From: Struthio camelus
Taxonomy: Eukaryota > Chordata > Aves > Struthioniformes > Struthionidae
NCBI RefSeq assembly: GCF_040807025.1
Contig: NC_090952.1
Location: 26,347,068-26,411,067 of the forward strand
Length of the DNA: 64,000 nt
Reading direction: 5' to 3'
A program made the position numbers and the translations under genes. Of the stretch, positions 10,900 to 23,799 are shown in pieces. The stretch's first letter is position 1; each line of letters starts with the position of its first letter. The notes under the pieces were generated by a model that saw only the letters and a list, made by a program, of their open reading frames with translations, had not been told where the DNA came from and searched no databases.

Positions 10900-12010
10900 C
10901 AAAATTTTACTTCTCAAGTAATATAATGCAATAAGTTCACAATTTACGTGAAGTGATGGGTAAGAAACGGTATCAGTCACCTAAAAGAACCACATTTGAA
11001 AGCAGTAACCTTTATGCAGTTTTTGTCTATTACTTAAATACAAAGAAGCTTTAATCTTGAAGAAAGTTAGAAACAATGAAGACTTAATAGAAAAGAAAGG
11101 TCATCGCTTGCAAAGGCAAATGATTTTATGAGTTAACAACGCATTATATTAAAATGACTTCGGTCAAAAGGATGACTTTGTTATTACCATCAACAGTTAT
11201 GTGCTTTATGCTTTAATAGCCTCATGGCCCCTTAACTTGCCCTTAAAATGACATATAACAAAGATTTATCAAATGTTACCAGCAACAATATTGAATTGAA
11301 GCTGGCACTCGCCCTCCTACACATGCACTTTCCCCTTCCTGAACGCCCTGATGGAGAAGCATTCATATCATAATTTTCATCTTTTTAAAACTTAACAGTG
11401 ACTTTGTCAAAGCAAAGGGAAGTGCTATTAAACTTTCCCTTACTGAAGAAAATATGCAATAGGAAACAAGTTTTCATTTTCCAGTCGCTGTACAAATGTG
11501 AATTAGAAGTGGCTAAGTGAAGGTGAATTAGTCTCATTTTTATACTGCCGATCGTCTCAAAACCTCGGAAGGCTCTGCAAGCCGCAGGTAGGTCCGTGAG
11601 GCAGGCAAAGACATAATGCGGAGTTGTGGACGCTGAGCCTTAGCCTCATCTTTACTGGGACTGAAAGCAGAGAGGCAATTGCTCTCCGCTGAAGTGCCAC
11701 GGATGTGGGTTTGTAGGAATTATGTCAATTGATAAAAGCTGAGCATCTACAAGAGCAGATTTTTGTTCAACTTAGGCTTCCAATCTGAGCATTTTCTTTT
11801 AAAGCCCATATTGCTGGCATGTGTTGGAGACAGGGCACTGGCAAGTTTTATGTAATAGCATTAAATCCTTTGATGATGCATGTAGGAATGGAATCAGGCT
11901 TATGGAGTCCAAATGTTGTTTTTTGATATTAAAGTATGCTAGCTGGCAAAATCATATTTGATTTTAGGCTTTTTCCCTGCCATAATGTGAGGCCACTTTG
12001 AATTAACTGG
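10900..12010. promoter_or_regulatory. Candidate conserved non-coding block
   Basis: Long AT-rich, low-repeat sequence with many TAAT and TTGT/ACAA cores and no sustained coding frame. It looks like other gene-desert regulatory tracts. There is no direct functional evidence, and the call rests on composition and absence of repeats. Confidence 0.2.
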
Positions 12011-13398
12011 TTGCAGTAATACAATGCCTGCAATGCAGATGAAGTGTAACACCTCATACCCCAGGAATACACTTCCAAAACAAATTTACAACTGGCTTGT
12101 TTGCAGGAAAGTTAGTCTGGAGTTTTCTGCAGTCTGGAGAAAAGCCCAGCAGATTTCCCTAGTCCTCTGCAGAGCTCTGGGACCCAGCACTTCACAAACA
12201 GCAAGCAAAATGGATTATAGGTCAGTAGAAACCACTGCCAAGGGATGTTGTGAGGAATTACAGCCAGTGACATTGTGCAGTGGGCACAGAACTCCCTGAG
12301 CGTTCGAATGGGCCTGATTATTCGGCATCAGGTAAATAAAACTAGCTCAAATTTGTAAGGTCAATGAAAGTTTTAGCTGAGCAAGGAGCGAATGAATGAA
12401 AAGCTCCAAACATGACCAAAATAACCGTCCTCCTCTTTATGTACAGCTGAGGGCCTAACCTGGTGCTTGTGTGCAAAGTCCCCATCTCTACGCCAGCTCC
12501 CTTCAAAATTTGTCCTTTCTGCATTGGGTGTGGAGCAAGGCATCGCGGCTGCTCCCAGCGCAGGGGACAGCAAGTAGTCCGGTGGAGCATCCCTGGGACG
12601 CCACACTCCGCTGTCAATGTCTCATGGCTAATTGCCTGTATGAGAAATGCAGGATGCTCTGCGATGGTGGCACGGGATGTCCCAGTTGTTGTTTTCTCCT
12701 CTCTGGTGCAGGGTGGAATCCAATGGCATGAAATCTTTGGGCAAGACAGCCCCATTTATGGTACCATCTGGCTGTAAACTCTAGGCTTGAAAACTCAGTT
12801 AAAACCTAGAACAAAATAAGCAAGCAACATAAGGCCCCGGGAAGGATGTTATTGCAAATAACTAAGTCTTTTGGTCTCTCTTGCAGGAGAAAGAGGAATA
12901 TTTCAAGCACGATACTGGTTAATATTGTCTGAGTCAACAGTTTGAAAATACTGAAGGTAAGACCCTGCGGACTAAGCTATATTTCATCATAAACAAAGCC
13001 CTTTAACCAGCAAACTTGTTCTGGGAAAGTGTCCAATTCAGACAATCTCTTGCGTTCTGGGGTGTGGGATCGTTCATGCTAGGAGCATCAAAGGGGTCTC
13101 AGGAGACTTTCAAAAGAGGACAGGAGCCTGGGAGGGAGACTTCAAAATACTGGCAAATATACAAATAAAATACACTTCAGTCTTAAATTAGTGTAAAATA
13201 TTATGAAACTGTGTCTCAGAGCTTATTCCCAATGTGAAGTTAAAAAACAAACAAGCAAACAAGAAAAAGAATCTGGCTAATGTCCACAAAGAAAATGTTC
13301 TATTTCCTGACCTTTGAATAACAGTAATTCTCCAAAAATCACCTAGGCAGGAGGATTTCACTTCATGAGGTAGTTTTAAATCTGCAGAGTGTCTGTTT

Positions 13399-13432
13399 AA
13401 AAATAAATAAGTAAGTAAATAAATAAATAAAG
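13399..13432 (+). repeat. (AAAT)n-like microsatellite
   Basis: Tandem AAAT units with two AAGT variants. Confidence 0.85.
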
Positions 13433-13803
13433 CAATGTCATTTTGAAACAACACAAGTTTCCGTAAGAAATGAACGGAACTCATCCGTTGATTCAAAACA
13501 CAAATTCGTGCAAAAGAGATTTTGTTTAAAAAGGATTTCTTTTCTATCCTGAAATTGGACAAGTGTGTGTTGTCCGGGGTGAATAGCTGCAGATAAATCA
13601 AATGCCAGAGCTGTCCAGAAGCCCCTTTTTAAAGGCCCCTTGTGCTCAGTTCTCCCCAGGGAAGATGGGCGTCTCTAGAAGAAGGTGTCTCATGCTGGCA
13701 CTGGCCTGCGCTGGGCCATCTACGTTGGGCAGCAAATAAAAAAGGCAAAGCATGAAGGAAAGAGCCAAGTGAATAAAACCTGAGCAGAAAAAGAATTAGA
13801 AGA

Positions 13804-13823
13804 TAATAATAATAATAATAATG
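13804..13823 (+). repeat. (AAT)n microsatellite
   Basis: Six to seven tandem AAT units. Confidence 0.85.
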
Positions 13824-16800
13824 ATATTAATGACAAAATTTAATTAATAGGCCACTAATGAATTTTATAAGCACCATAAAATTGCCATAACAGCCTAATT
13901 GCTTTGCTTGTCTTGCCAACAGCCAATGAGAACATGAAGCATTATAATCCCCTTCGTTTTGATGTGGGAGGCAACGACGAGTGGAGACCCGCCGAGGTGC
14001 TGGGCTGTGCCCAGGCGGTGAGGGCCGCAGCCTGGTTGATTGGCCCCTTCCCTAAAGGATGCGCAGGGTGCAGAAGTGACCTGCTGCCACGTGAATGCCC
14101 GCCAAGCCGCAGGCAGCTTCACAGCGGCTGTGCGCGCCGCACTGAGCCCAGGTGCAAGCAAGACTGAGCGACCAGAGCTGCTTTTCTGTGGGGAAGAAAC
14201 CATATTGGAGAAAATGAAGTTTTCAGTTGAGCAGTGGAGCCACCAAATGTACCAGCCAGGCTGACTCCACCTGCAAATTTTTGTTCCTTTTCCTGTGATC
14301 CTGCGGAATAGGACTCCGACCCTCCACCTTCTTCTGCTTAGTTTACCTCCTACTTTAAGCAAATGTAGAGCTCTAGCTAGGAGGCCCCTGTCTGAGGGTA
14401 TCGCAGGTTGTGTTTCCATTGAGGACCCAGAGACACAGCAAGATCTTCAGTGCCTCTGTGTTAGAGTTTTGGTAACTGAAGTCTCTGGTGTCATTTCTCT
14501 CCTCTCTGCCCCTGCAGACAGCAGGACAGGCGCTGTGATGGGCTTTCAAGCCGTCAAGGCCAACTGAAATGTCTAATCTTATTTTTAACAATGGAGTTTG
14601 GCTGGTTCGGCTGCTGAAAGATGGCATGATGTTGTCTGTCCTCTTTGGCAGGGACCCTAAAAGAAACTACTCTCGTCCCTCTGACAGCAATGAGAATGTC
14701 ACACTGTGAGATCTGGGCCAGGTCCCGTCACCCTCTGTGATTTCCCTGGTAGTTTACACCGTTATTTCTCTCTCACTTTATCTTAACTGTGTGAAATGTA
14801 GCCTATGAATGGGCACTCTTTTCTCAGTTCCTCCTGCTGTCTTCATGCTCTCCTTATTGCCTTTTTGGATTAATACCACCACTGACTTTTTTTTATCTAT
14901 AATTGCTTACTCATTGTAATAAGCAAATACCTGTTGCATCACCCTCCTGAGCAGCGCGGATGGTAGAGAAATTGGTTCCCAAAGCTGCAGGAGCGTCTAC
15001 TCCTCTCTCCTGCTTAATGCTATTTAGGAGAGTCTCCAAAGAAAGATAGGCAAGCTAATTCTTTGTGTTTTAGCCCAGACTACTGATGCCCTCTTCCCAA
15101 CAGGAATTGCCCAGTGCAGGACGTGCATGGTTCAATACCCTTTGGTCTCCTATGTCATTGTGTGTGGGTACTCTGTGATGATGGTTAAGCTTGAAATTGT
15201 TACTAAGTTGGGTTGGTCCATTTAAAGTTTTATCAGCTGGCAAGGAAAATTAGAAACAGGGCTGATAAGACTGTGAGGTACCCATTGCTTGTGCTCAGCA
15301 CTACAAGTTATCTTCTCTGTATTTTTCCTTTTGTCTTTTTTTTTTCTTTCCTGTTGAATCTCTTTTAAAAATGCTTCTGGAGCCCTTTATTAAGGGAGGC
15401 AGGAAATTTAGGAACTTTCCAGCTGTGCAAAGACCGGCTATAATTGACAACCAGATCAATCCCCTTCTTGCCCCACCACTGCGCTAGACATTGCTGCCCA
15501 TATTCACCTTCCTCACAAATGGAAACTCTTTGCTCTAGCCATCTGTAACGTGTTTCTTGCTTTGTGATTAGTTAGTGCACAGAATAATTGGGAAAAAAAG
15601 TTTTGCTGACTGTGGTGCACGATGCAACGTTTTTCCAACGATGCTTTTGGCAGGATTACACACTTGCTATCAGCTCTGTAAAGAGCAGTTCTGACTCGTC
15701 CATGCAAAATCCTCTGATTTAAGAATGGGGAGCAGAGTGTTGTTATTGTGCTGGCTCTTTTTTTAAACAATTAGTTCTTTCTTTCCTAAATGTGATAATC
15801 GAGTGAGGTCATATCATCATATGCCATAACCTTATTGCTAGATGACATTTCATCACATCCTACAACTTCTGAAGAGAAAAACAAACTGCTGTTTCTGGCA
15901 GTGTGTGTTCTGTGTGGTACAGCAAAAACACTTCCGCTGTTATTTCACAGAGTTTGTGCTGCTGACTTTTCCGTCTTTACCTATTTGTACCTGTTCCATT
16001 CAAAACAAACGTGTTCTTTTGGTACACCTTTGTCATGAGGATGATGAGGATGAACTACGTGTGTCCAGACATTCCAGCTATTAAAAAAGGAGGAAAATGC
16101 CCTGTATGAACAAACCTGATGCTCTTCCCTGTTCATTCCCTGTTCTTCCCTCTTCATTAGTATTTAATGAAGAAATACGCAGTGCCCAACAGAAGAATCT
16201 TAATTCATGTTGTCTTTTGAATCGCCATTAAGCGTATGTACAGTAACTACTCTAAAACTACATGCTTTAAGTGACTGATAGGTCCTTTTTGCATTACACA
16301 TAGACGTTGACGATGAGAAAAACCCATGGAAGTTTTATCCTTTTTGCTTGCTCGACTCCTGCCAGCTTTCCAGCGTTGCGCTAGTGACGGCAGGATTAAA
16401 ATCGTTGCGCTTGCGAGGTTAAAGGCAAGCTGCTCTGAAAGTATTTTGAAGATGGAGAAGAGGATGGGCCAAAACTAAACCTCCCGGTGCCCATGTGAAG
16501 GCTGATCTTCTTTTTACAGGTAAAGGGTGTTGCTTTAGGGTCTATGGGCTCTGCTGCTTTGCTGCGTGAGGAAAACGTTGTAAGTGTGTCAATGGCATAC
16601 GGTGGAGGAACGGGTTTTTGCCCGGTACCTAAACGCTTATAGAAGCTGCCTGGTGTTATCCAAGAGGTAATGCTCCGTGTTGTCTTCTCTCACTCTTGGA
16701 TGAATGTTTTTGAAGGAAGCGTGTGCCATAAGACACGATACTACTAAATGTTTCTGGCTTATTATTTAGCTTAAGGCAACATTTGAAAGCTGCTTAACCA

Positions 16801-17079
16801 CTCAGAGACGCATCTTGGTTGTGTTACCGTTAAGTGGCAAAGGGGATATGTGTCCTTAGGTTTCTTCAGTTATTCATGCTTCAATTCTTTTTACCTCTAT
16901 TATTAAAAAAGGTTAATAGCTCTGAAACAAGGAATCGTTTGGGGTGTTACCATCGAGAGGCAGCTGATGTTACAACTGCTACTTTTCAGAGGTGTCTTTT
17001 TTCATCGTTCCCTACAGTTATAGGGGGGATATATATGAGGACAAAAATACACGTATGAGGGAAAAATATATATGAAGAA

Positions 17080-17960
17080 AGTGCCTTCCGTTTGTAAGGC
17101 GCTCTGTGGGGGATGCGGTCCCTCCTCACTTGGGGGTGCTGGGGCGGTTTGTGTCACCGGCTGCTTGCCTGGACCCCGCCATTTCGCACACCTGCCCTGT
17201 CCGAGTGACACTGTGAGACAGCTTTTATGCAAAAAGGTGGAAAAGGAGCACGAAGGAGTGCCGGGAGCCAAGCGAAAGGATGAGAAAACAAGGCAGCTCC
17301 GAGCCTGCTGCTCGGCACCGGGCTCCTCGTCGCAAGATGGCTGCTGACGCCGCAGCGTGAGGTAATGGAGACGCCGCAGCCCGTGCAGGGGGCAGCAGGG
17401 GAGAGGCCACGCTGGCAGCAGCCCCAGTGGGGAGGACTGCGGCCGCCCCTTCCCCACCGCCACTCTGCGGGGAGGTGGGAGCCACAGCGGGCTTGTCCGG
17501 GCACAGGGGCGAGGGGGCCGCACCGTGAGGGGCTCCCCCATGACCGAGGTGGCGCGTGCGTGCGGCGGCGAGGTGCGGCCGCCAGCCTGCGGGCCCTGGG
17601 AGGCCTCTGTGGTGGCCCCGGCGGCCATGGCGCCTCCACACAGGAGCCATGACTCCCCCGCCGCGGCTAACCCCTCACAGTCCCTTCTCCGAACGGAGCG
17701 CGGGACGCGATACTCGTGGCTGTTAATCATTAACTTGCTCCCTCGGCGTGAGGTCAAAGAGGGTTGTTAGAGGAAAACAGCGGGGAAGATAAAAACGGCT
17801 GGTTGTGGAGGAGCGTTGTGGCATGGCGGGCGCTGGGCACCGCGTTTCGGCGCCGGAGATCAGGGCTGGCTCTGACCGGGGGCGTTTTGGGTGGATGGTG
17901 GAGAGAAGAGGGAGGGCGACCGTCCCTGCGGGCGCCGGAGCACCCGGGGCGAGCAGCAGG
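17080..17960. promoter_or_regulatory. Isolated CpG island, likely promoter
   Basis: About 0.9 kb of GC-rich, CpG-dense DNA surrounded by AT-rich sequence, with SmaI/NotI-like GC clusters. At 17334-17341 the plus strand reads AAGATGGC, the YY1-type motif often found just downstream of transcription starts. It includes an ATG in perfect Kozak context (17337) that opens seven codons to a TGA, with a donor-like GTGAGG overlapping the end. CpG islands of this kind mark promoters. It could serve the candidate minus-strand gene at 1.0-6.2 kb, a plus-strand transcript, or both. Open frames crossing it in several phases are a side effect of high GC. Confidence 0.5.
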
Positions 17961-18042
17961 CTCCTTTGTCGGCCCTGCCAGTGCCACCCACGCCTCCTTC
18001 CAGGGGACGACCTGTATTTTAACGTAGATAGTCAAATACTGT

Positions 18043-18054
18043 AAAACGGTAAGC
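18043..18054 (+). other. Candidate splice donor at the edge of the CpG island
   Basis: AAAACG/GTAAGCG with the exon edge at 18048. It is a good donor placed just after the CpG island, as expected for the first exon of a non-coding or 5'-UTR-containing plus-strand transcript. No partner acceptor has been assigned. Confidence 0.25.
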
Positions 18055-18579
18055 GTGTGGCTGAAATTATGCCCGTTGGTTGGTCCCAGCAGTTTTTCTA
18101 ATTTTCACCAAAATGAACTCACGTCAAAATCATTTATTATAGCGTTTTGTACATCTCGAGAACACACACATTGATTTCCTCACAGATTTGCCTCAAAAAA
18201 TTTCTTCCTGATAACCTTGTGTTTCCTAATCCCCCCAGGAAGAAGATGCCGGCCTCTAGAAATTTAGATCGTATCCTTTGCAAGGACAGCTTTAAGTCAT
18301 TTAATGTTTTCATAGCAGTGTAACTCTGTCAAAACAAAGCACTCTTTGGGGCATGTAAAAACAATCTCTGGACCCAATCTGAAATGTATGTGGGTAATTA
18401 GAAACTTGAGCCAAAGCGCACTGAAGTTAACGGGTGTCTTTCGATCAACTCTGGCGGTTCTGGCGTAAGAGCTGCGCGCCCCGGCCTCATCTCGCCTCGT
18501 CCCTGGGTTGCCTTACACCAAATTCACTTTACTGCTCTGAATAATTTCTGCTTTCCCAAGACATGCGGGTTCTTCACAG

Positions 18580-19560
18580 GTTTTTATTGCTTTATATTAG
18601 ATTTTATTTTCTTTATAAAATTGCATGTGGCAAATCCACAGACAGAAACAGACCCTGTTTCTCAGGTTGGAAGGCACCTGCAAATGGAAATGCCTAAAAT
18701 ATGCACACGTACACTCTCTGATGCCTCAGGACAATTAAGCTTTAGAAACAAGTCATTATTGGTGTCATTGTAATGACAAATCCCCTCTGTAATGAGATTT
18801 TCTCCTTTTAAAACAAAATAACTTTTATTAATTCCTTGAAGATGCGGTGACTTACAGCCTTGACTTTTAAGGGGGGGGGAGGTGTGTGTTGCGATTAATA
18901 GCATGCATTCACTGCTTATCACATAACTTTACTAAATCTTAGTAATGGTGTGTGGGTCAGCTTCACTGTTATTAATACTAATGATAATTACATCTTTTGG
19001 AAGCTGTCAAAAAGTATCTTTTGTACAAGTCAGAACAGTGTAAACAGACTGTACAGGCAGACACTACCCTTTCCATCAATTGGTAAACAATCCTTGCTAA
19101 GCTCATCTTGATAGTCTTATTTTGTTGCCACATTTTAATTACACATCCTGTCTGTTTATGTTCCATTGCATTTTGCTGAAGATACAAGCTTTAAAAATCA
19201 TTGGTATTTAGGAAAATCCAAAGCTGGGGTGATGCATGCTCAGGTGCTAATTTATTTACATCAATTAATTTCAGGCCCCTGATGTAAACCAATTAGTATT
19301 CAACACTTAATGGAGTCATTATCTGTCAGATTAGCTTTCAGAAATGCTTGTCACTGCTACAGGACCAGGCAGCAGAACTTTGCTAATAAAACTAGCAGAA
19401 TTAATGGAGTGAACAGCATAGATAATGACTTAATGCGGAACATACAGTATAGAAAAGAGACTGAACAACTGTCTTCAAGAAATGAAGATATCATTGAGCT
19501 GGCTGCTTTATTCCAAAAATGAGCTTAGACTGTGCTCTTCAAAAACATCAAAGGTCTCAG
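18580..19560. promoter_or_regulatory. Candidate conserved non-coding element cluster
   Basis: Repeat-poor AT-rich sequence packed with developmental-factor cores: ATTA/TAAT sites, a CACCTGC E-box, ATCAATTAATTT near 19260, and a near-palindrome TGTCATTGTAATGACA at 18763-18778. It has the look of a vertebrate enhancer block. There is no coding frame of note. Conservation is not measurable here. Confidence 0.33.
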
Positions 19561-21099
19561 GCTAAGCCTTTGCAAAGTTATGTTTCATAATAAATAATTT
19601 TCAACCTTTGTGCCCTCACATATGCACAATCTACCTTTCTAGCTTGATGTGGCACACAAATAAATGCTTCACATTGTACAGGACTACTGTAACTTGAAGC
19701 TATTATTTCCAAAGGATTAAGAGTAAAAGGGAGTGACAATATCCAAGTTACTGAGCTGCTGTGTGGGTCTCATTTCCAAATAGTGTTGTGTATAACTTCT
19801 CTAGGTGAGACCTACTTTGTGAAATGCACTTATCGCCTAACTTCAGGGCTGTGGGACACTACAAAATAAATTATATTAGAGAAAGTCATCCAGGAGATTA
19901 AAATTCTATAGGCAGGCAATACAGGCGTAGCGCTTGCAATATTCTGATGAGATCTGCAAACAGCAATAAACCTCCAAAGGGCATCACCACTGGTATGTAT
20001 GTTTTCAGAAGCTTCCCTCATGGATGTAAGATGACTACATCTGCGTCTTGTTTTGCTCTCCTAAGTTAAGTTACCTTTCTTTGCATTTCACTAAGGCAAT
20101 CTTCGCAAATTTTCTATTCGTGATTTTTAGTTAATCTGATTATTTTATCATTTTGATGATAAATTACGCTGTTGTATGTTTAAAAGTTGTCCTTGCACAG
20201 AGGACAGGCACAAAACTTAATTCCAATTTAAGCTTTCAAAGAAGAATACAAGTGCAGCTTAAAATCATATATAGTCTATTTGCATAGTAATTCCTGTGAT
20301 TTATGCTTTACCAAAAATCTTAGCATGTATCCGCATATGATTCCATGATAACGCCGACCTTGCCTGCTAAGTGGCTAGTCCTAATGCATCACTCTTTCAC
20401 ATGTCCTGCTTCCAAGGATTGCAGACTTGTTTGGGGACCCTATGCCCAGTTTCTTGTCTTTGGAAGGGGTTCAACCTTGCCCCGGTGCCCTGCAGTTGCG
20501 TGTCTGTGGGGACCTGCAAGCGGCGCAGGCAGGAGAGCCTTGTGGGACCTCCTGCAGCAACTGCCGTGGCCCCAGCCCACGCTAGGAGGGTGCTGAGGCA
20601 GGGTTGGGATGTGGCAAAACCAACGTGATGGCCTGAAACACTCCTTGGCTCTACTACTCCTGTCCCGGAGATCCAGCAAACCTGAGGTCTACTTATTTCA
20701 CCAGTCTGTTTAGCTTACGCTTAAATAACCTGCTTCCTGAAATTCTGGAAAGTGGCATATTTGCTGTCTCTAGCATAGCTCAGCGCATGTGCTAGTGCAT
20801 GATCGCAGACATCGGGAACCTAATGTAATAAGAAAAAATGCTGAAAAAAGAAGCTTCATACTAAATTGGCTCCAGTTACAGCACTCCAAAGACACGAGGC
20901 TGAAATTACAGAGCTCGAATTCCAGATATTGTATCACTAAACGTGATCCTTCCGCCTTCAAAGAGGCTTAAGACTGATGAGAACTTCTAAAATTATTTTA
21001 TTTAGTTTGTTTCTTATTTAGCAACAAGGAAATACTCAGGGAAAGTGAAAAACAATAAGTATAAAAGTATCAAAGGACACAATATATTAAATTAATGTA

Positions 21100-21195
21100 T
21101 AATTATCTTCTGGAACTCCTTACCCCAAGAAGTCAGTGAGGTTTAGGCTGTGGAAAGATTCAAAGAAACACTGAACATAGGTAGGGGTCATGAAT
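21100..21195 (+). mobile_element. CR1-type LINE fragment
   Basis: The segment TCTGGAACTCCTTACCCCAA followed by a GAAGTCAGTGAGG and GGAAAGATTCAAAGAAA stretch matches the common 3' region of amniote CR1 elements in order and spacing. It is short, diverged and inactive. Confidence 0.6.
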
Positions 21196-21235
21196 ATGTT
21201 CCTAATTACTTGAGGAATTCCTCTACAGTGCAAGT

Positions 21236-21282
21236 GTATATATATATGTGTGTGTGTGTGTGTATATATGTGTATATATATC
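21236..21282 (+). repeat. (TA)n/(TG)n compound microsatellite
   Basis: TA units, then about nine TG units, then TA/TG mixtures. Confidence 0.9.
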
Positions 21283-23799
21283 TGACTGTATTAGAAGAAA
21301 AGTTGCTATGACTGATTATCTAAGCCACAGTGACAACTTCTGTATTCCTAGGCGCCTTTTACCTTCAGATGCTTCCTTGTCACAGTATCAAAACCTGAAC
21401 TCCACCATAAAAGGAGGAGGAATAAAGCTATTACTGTGGTATTTGCTATGCTTAATCAGGGTAGCTTATATTATCTTGCCAGCTTTTTCCCTGTGATGCT
21501 CGTCTGAGCCTGAATGGTCTCCCGTTCTTGTCAAGTAATGAGAACAGTACTTGTAGTTTTAGGTTATGCACAGTTTAGTTTATGTACTACGGGATAGTCG
21601 TCTTCGTTCTGTGTCAGATGAATGCCTTTTTTTTTTAAAGTTTCCCTCCTTAAAGCAGTTGCATTAGCACCTTATATAACCCACTTACTCTTGCACAGAT
21701 GTTTGTGAGCATGGTCATAGATATAATTAATAATTTGCAATTTTTTTTTCTGTATCATCTGCTCTGTTTGTTCCCAGTAGTAATTTTACACCAGCCCAGA
21801 GGGACTCAGTTTATTGGCTAGAGTTGCAAAATCAATGTTTATATTCGATTTTCAGAGCGGTACCTGGCTAGACAGGAATAGATGATCATGCAACCCCCCA
21901 CTCCAAAAAAGTCTTCTGGCTTCAACTCTGCTATGCAAGAAACTTGCTCTCAGCCCGTGGTCTCTAATGTCTCCTTCCAGGAATGGCCTAGGGAAAAGAC
22001 TACTTTTTTTTTTTTTTCTGTCTATCATATCCGTATCATATCCATCCAGCAAGAAACCTTGAACAGTTTGCGGTACTAACACCTGTTACGAGAAAAGCTT
22101 TGGAAATACCAATGATAGAAGAATGTTTGTAGATTTTTTTTTTCCGCCCGGTAAATTTTTTTTTTTTTTGAGTAATTGAGAAAATCCTCAGGTGTGTGTC
22201 TTTTTCCTCCAACTGTTTATCTACATGATCTCTGGAGTGAAAGAACTTGGCCCAGAATTAATGAGATGTTTTGCTAGCCAATATCCAGAAGATACACTGG
22301 TAAAAAGAGGCAAGTCCTAGGCCTTGGGGTGAATAGGCTAGGAGGGATTTTTTGTTGTTTTGAATTGTTCTGTGGGGGTACGGGAGGGGAGAAGGTGCTG
22401 ACAGCCAGAGCCTCTGCATTGCTTTTGCAAGCAAGATATGGGCATGAGAAACAAGCTGATTTCATGGGCTTCTGGCTCATCTGAACTCCATCTTAATTTC
22501 TGCAAAAAACTTAAACCTAGATTAACCTCAACTAGACTCAGATTTCATTGTGAACATTTTTTACAGCTGTTCAGAGTTTTCTGGTGTTCCAAAGAACAAT
22601 TAATTCTGGTATGTATAATTTGCTTCTTCAAACAGTTTATCCATGTGGCTATCAAGGCAGTTTATATTTCCATAATTGAAATCATATACGACTGCTGCAG
22701 AATCCTAGAAGGGTTGATTTTTTTGTTTTTGTTTTTTTTTTAAACTACTATTATTGAGCCTTCCTTGTCAGTCTGAATAGTCACTGGTGCTACTCTGTAG
22801 CTGGTGACACAACACTGCTACTGTGCTTTGTACTTTTGCAGCATGAGAGCTGGCGATTCAGATTCTGCTTTACGATGCTACCTACTAGAGATGCCCATCT
22901 GAAAGGAAAGGAAATTGCTTTTGGATAGCATCGCTCTCCCATCATGGCTGGCATTGGCTGGTGCAGATATGTGTTCATACTTTGCTTCAAAAATGTAAAC
23001 ACTAATTAGCCATTAATGTTAATAGGGTCCTGGTACTGTCAGCCTGGAGACATGGTTCTGCTTCTGGCTCTGCCGCTGGCCTGATGTGCAGCCCTGGCTG
23101 CCGTCCATCTCACCTCACTCAGGAGCTGTGTTTCCTGGCAGAAAGTAAGGAGAATTATTTATTCCTTTCCCAACAGGAAGGGGAGGGGAGGGTCATGTAA
23201 GGACAAAATATTGTATTACTGGGAATAAAACTGAATCCTTATATCAGCCATGTGAAATGATGAGAGTGCTTAGTTTTTTTCCTGAAAAGGAAAAAAATCA
23301 TTTATATTGCCCCTTATCACTTCCTGCACCCGAACTCATCTTTCTCGTGTAGTTTACTGTGGAAAAAAACTCTACAGTATCAGGTAACACTAGCATAAAA
23401 AGTATCTAGCAGCTTTGGCACCCTGGGTATAAATCAGTGTCTAGGTCCTGTGGTGTTTTAGCTCGCTATATAAAAGACTTCATTGTCCTTATTTCTAGTG
23501 TATTCCCTTTTTATGTCCCACTTTGGAGAGAAATGCTCACCGTGCCGTCTCGGCTGTTGTCTGGTCCTGGCATGGTTGCAGCTGTGGCCATTTCAGGTCT
23601 TTGACTACAGGTTTTACGTTTTCCTCTGGACAGTTCAGGGTGCCCCTGCGAGAGCAAACAAGGGCTGTTCTCATCAGGCAAGTGTAATTTCTCACAAACG
23701 GGTGCTCTGTCTCGGCAAACCCCTGTGTTTGCCAAGAGAATAAAGGATCACTGCTTGTCCCCTCCTTTCCGTTCTTCCAGTGGTGAGGAGTGTTGCCAC

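Larger units (their letters stand above)
12020..17070. other. Gene-poor stretch with small microsatellites
   Basis: No coding gene can be supported. Frames of up to 174 codons at 12.34-12.76, 13.19-13.60 and 13.9-14.4 kb lack protein-like composition and domains. On the minus strand, 15664-15713 has a fair acceptor and a 16-codon acidic frame that could be an additional exon of the 1.0-6.2 kb candidate gene, but its donor (GTGTGT) is weak. Confidence 0.3.
19560..23790. other. Gene desert
   Basis: No gene supported. It contains a perfect octamer ATTTGCAT at 20278-20285, a CR1 fragment near 21.1 kb, a TA/TG microsatellite, and T-runs near 22002-22018 and 22134-22170. Confidence 0.4.

Noticed and set aside
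12342-12755. 137-codon minus-strand frame
   Set aside because: No recognisable domain, a plus-strand frame is open over the same bases, and no convincing splice sites or start context were seen.
13895-14419. 174-codon minus-strand frame
   Set aside because: Composition is not protein-like, frames are open on the opposite strand, and no family features were found.
17002-17757. 251-codon frame on the minus strand of the CpG island
   Set aside because: Overlapping frames are open on both strands because of high GC, and the peptide is Pro/Arg/Ala-rich with no family features.
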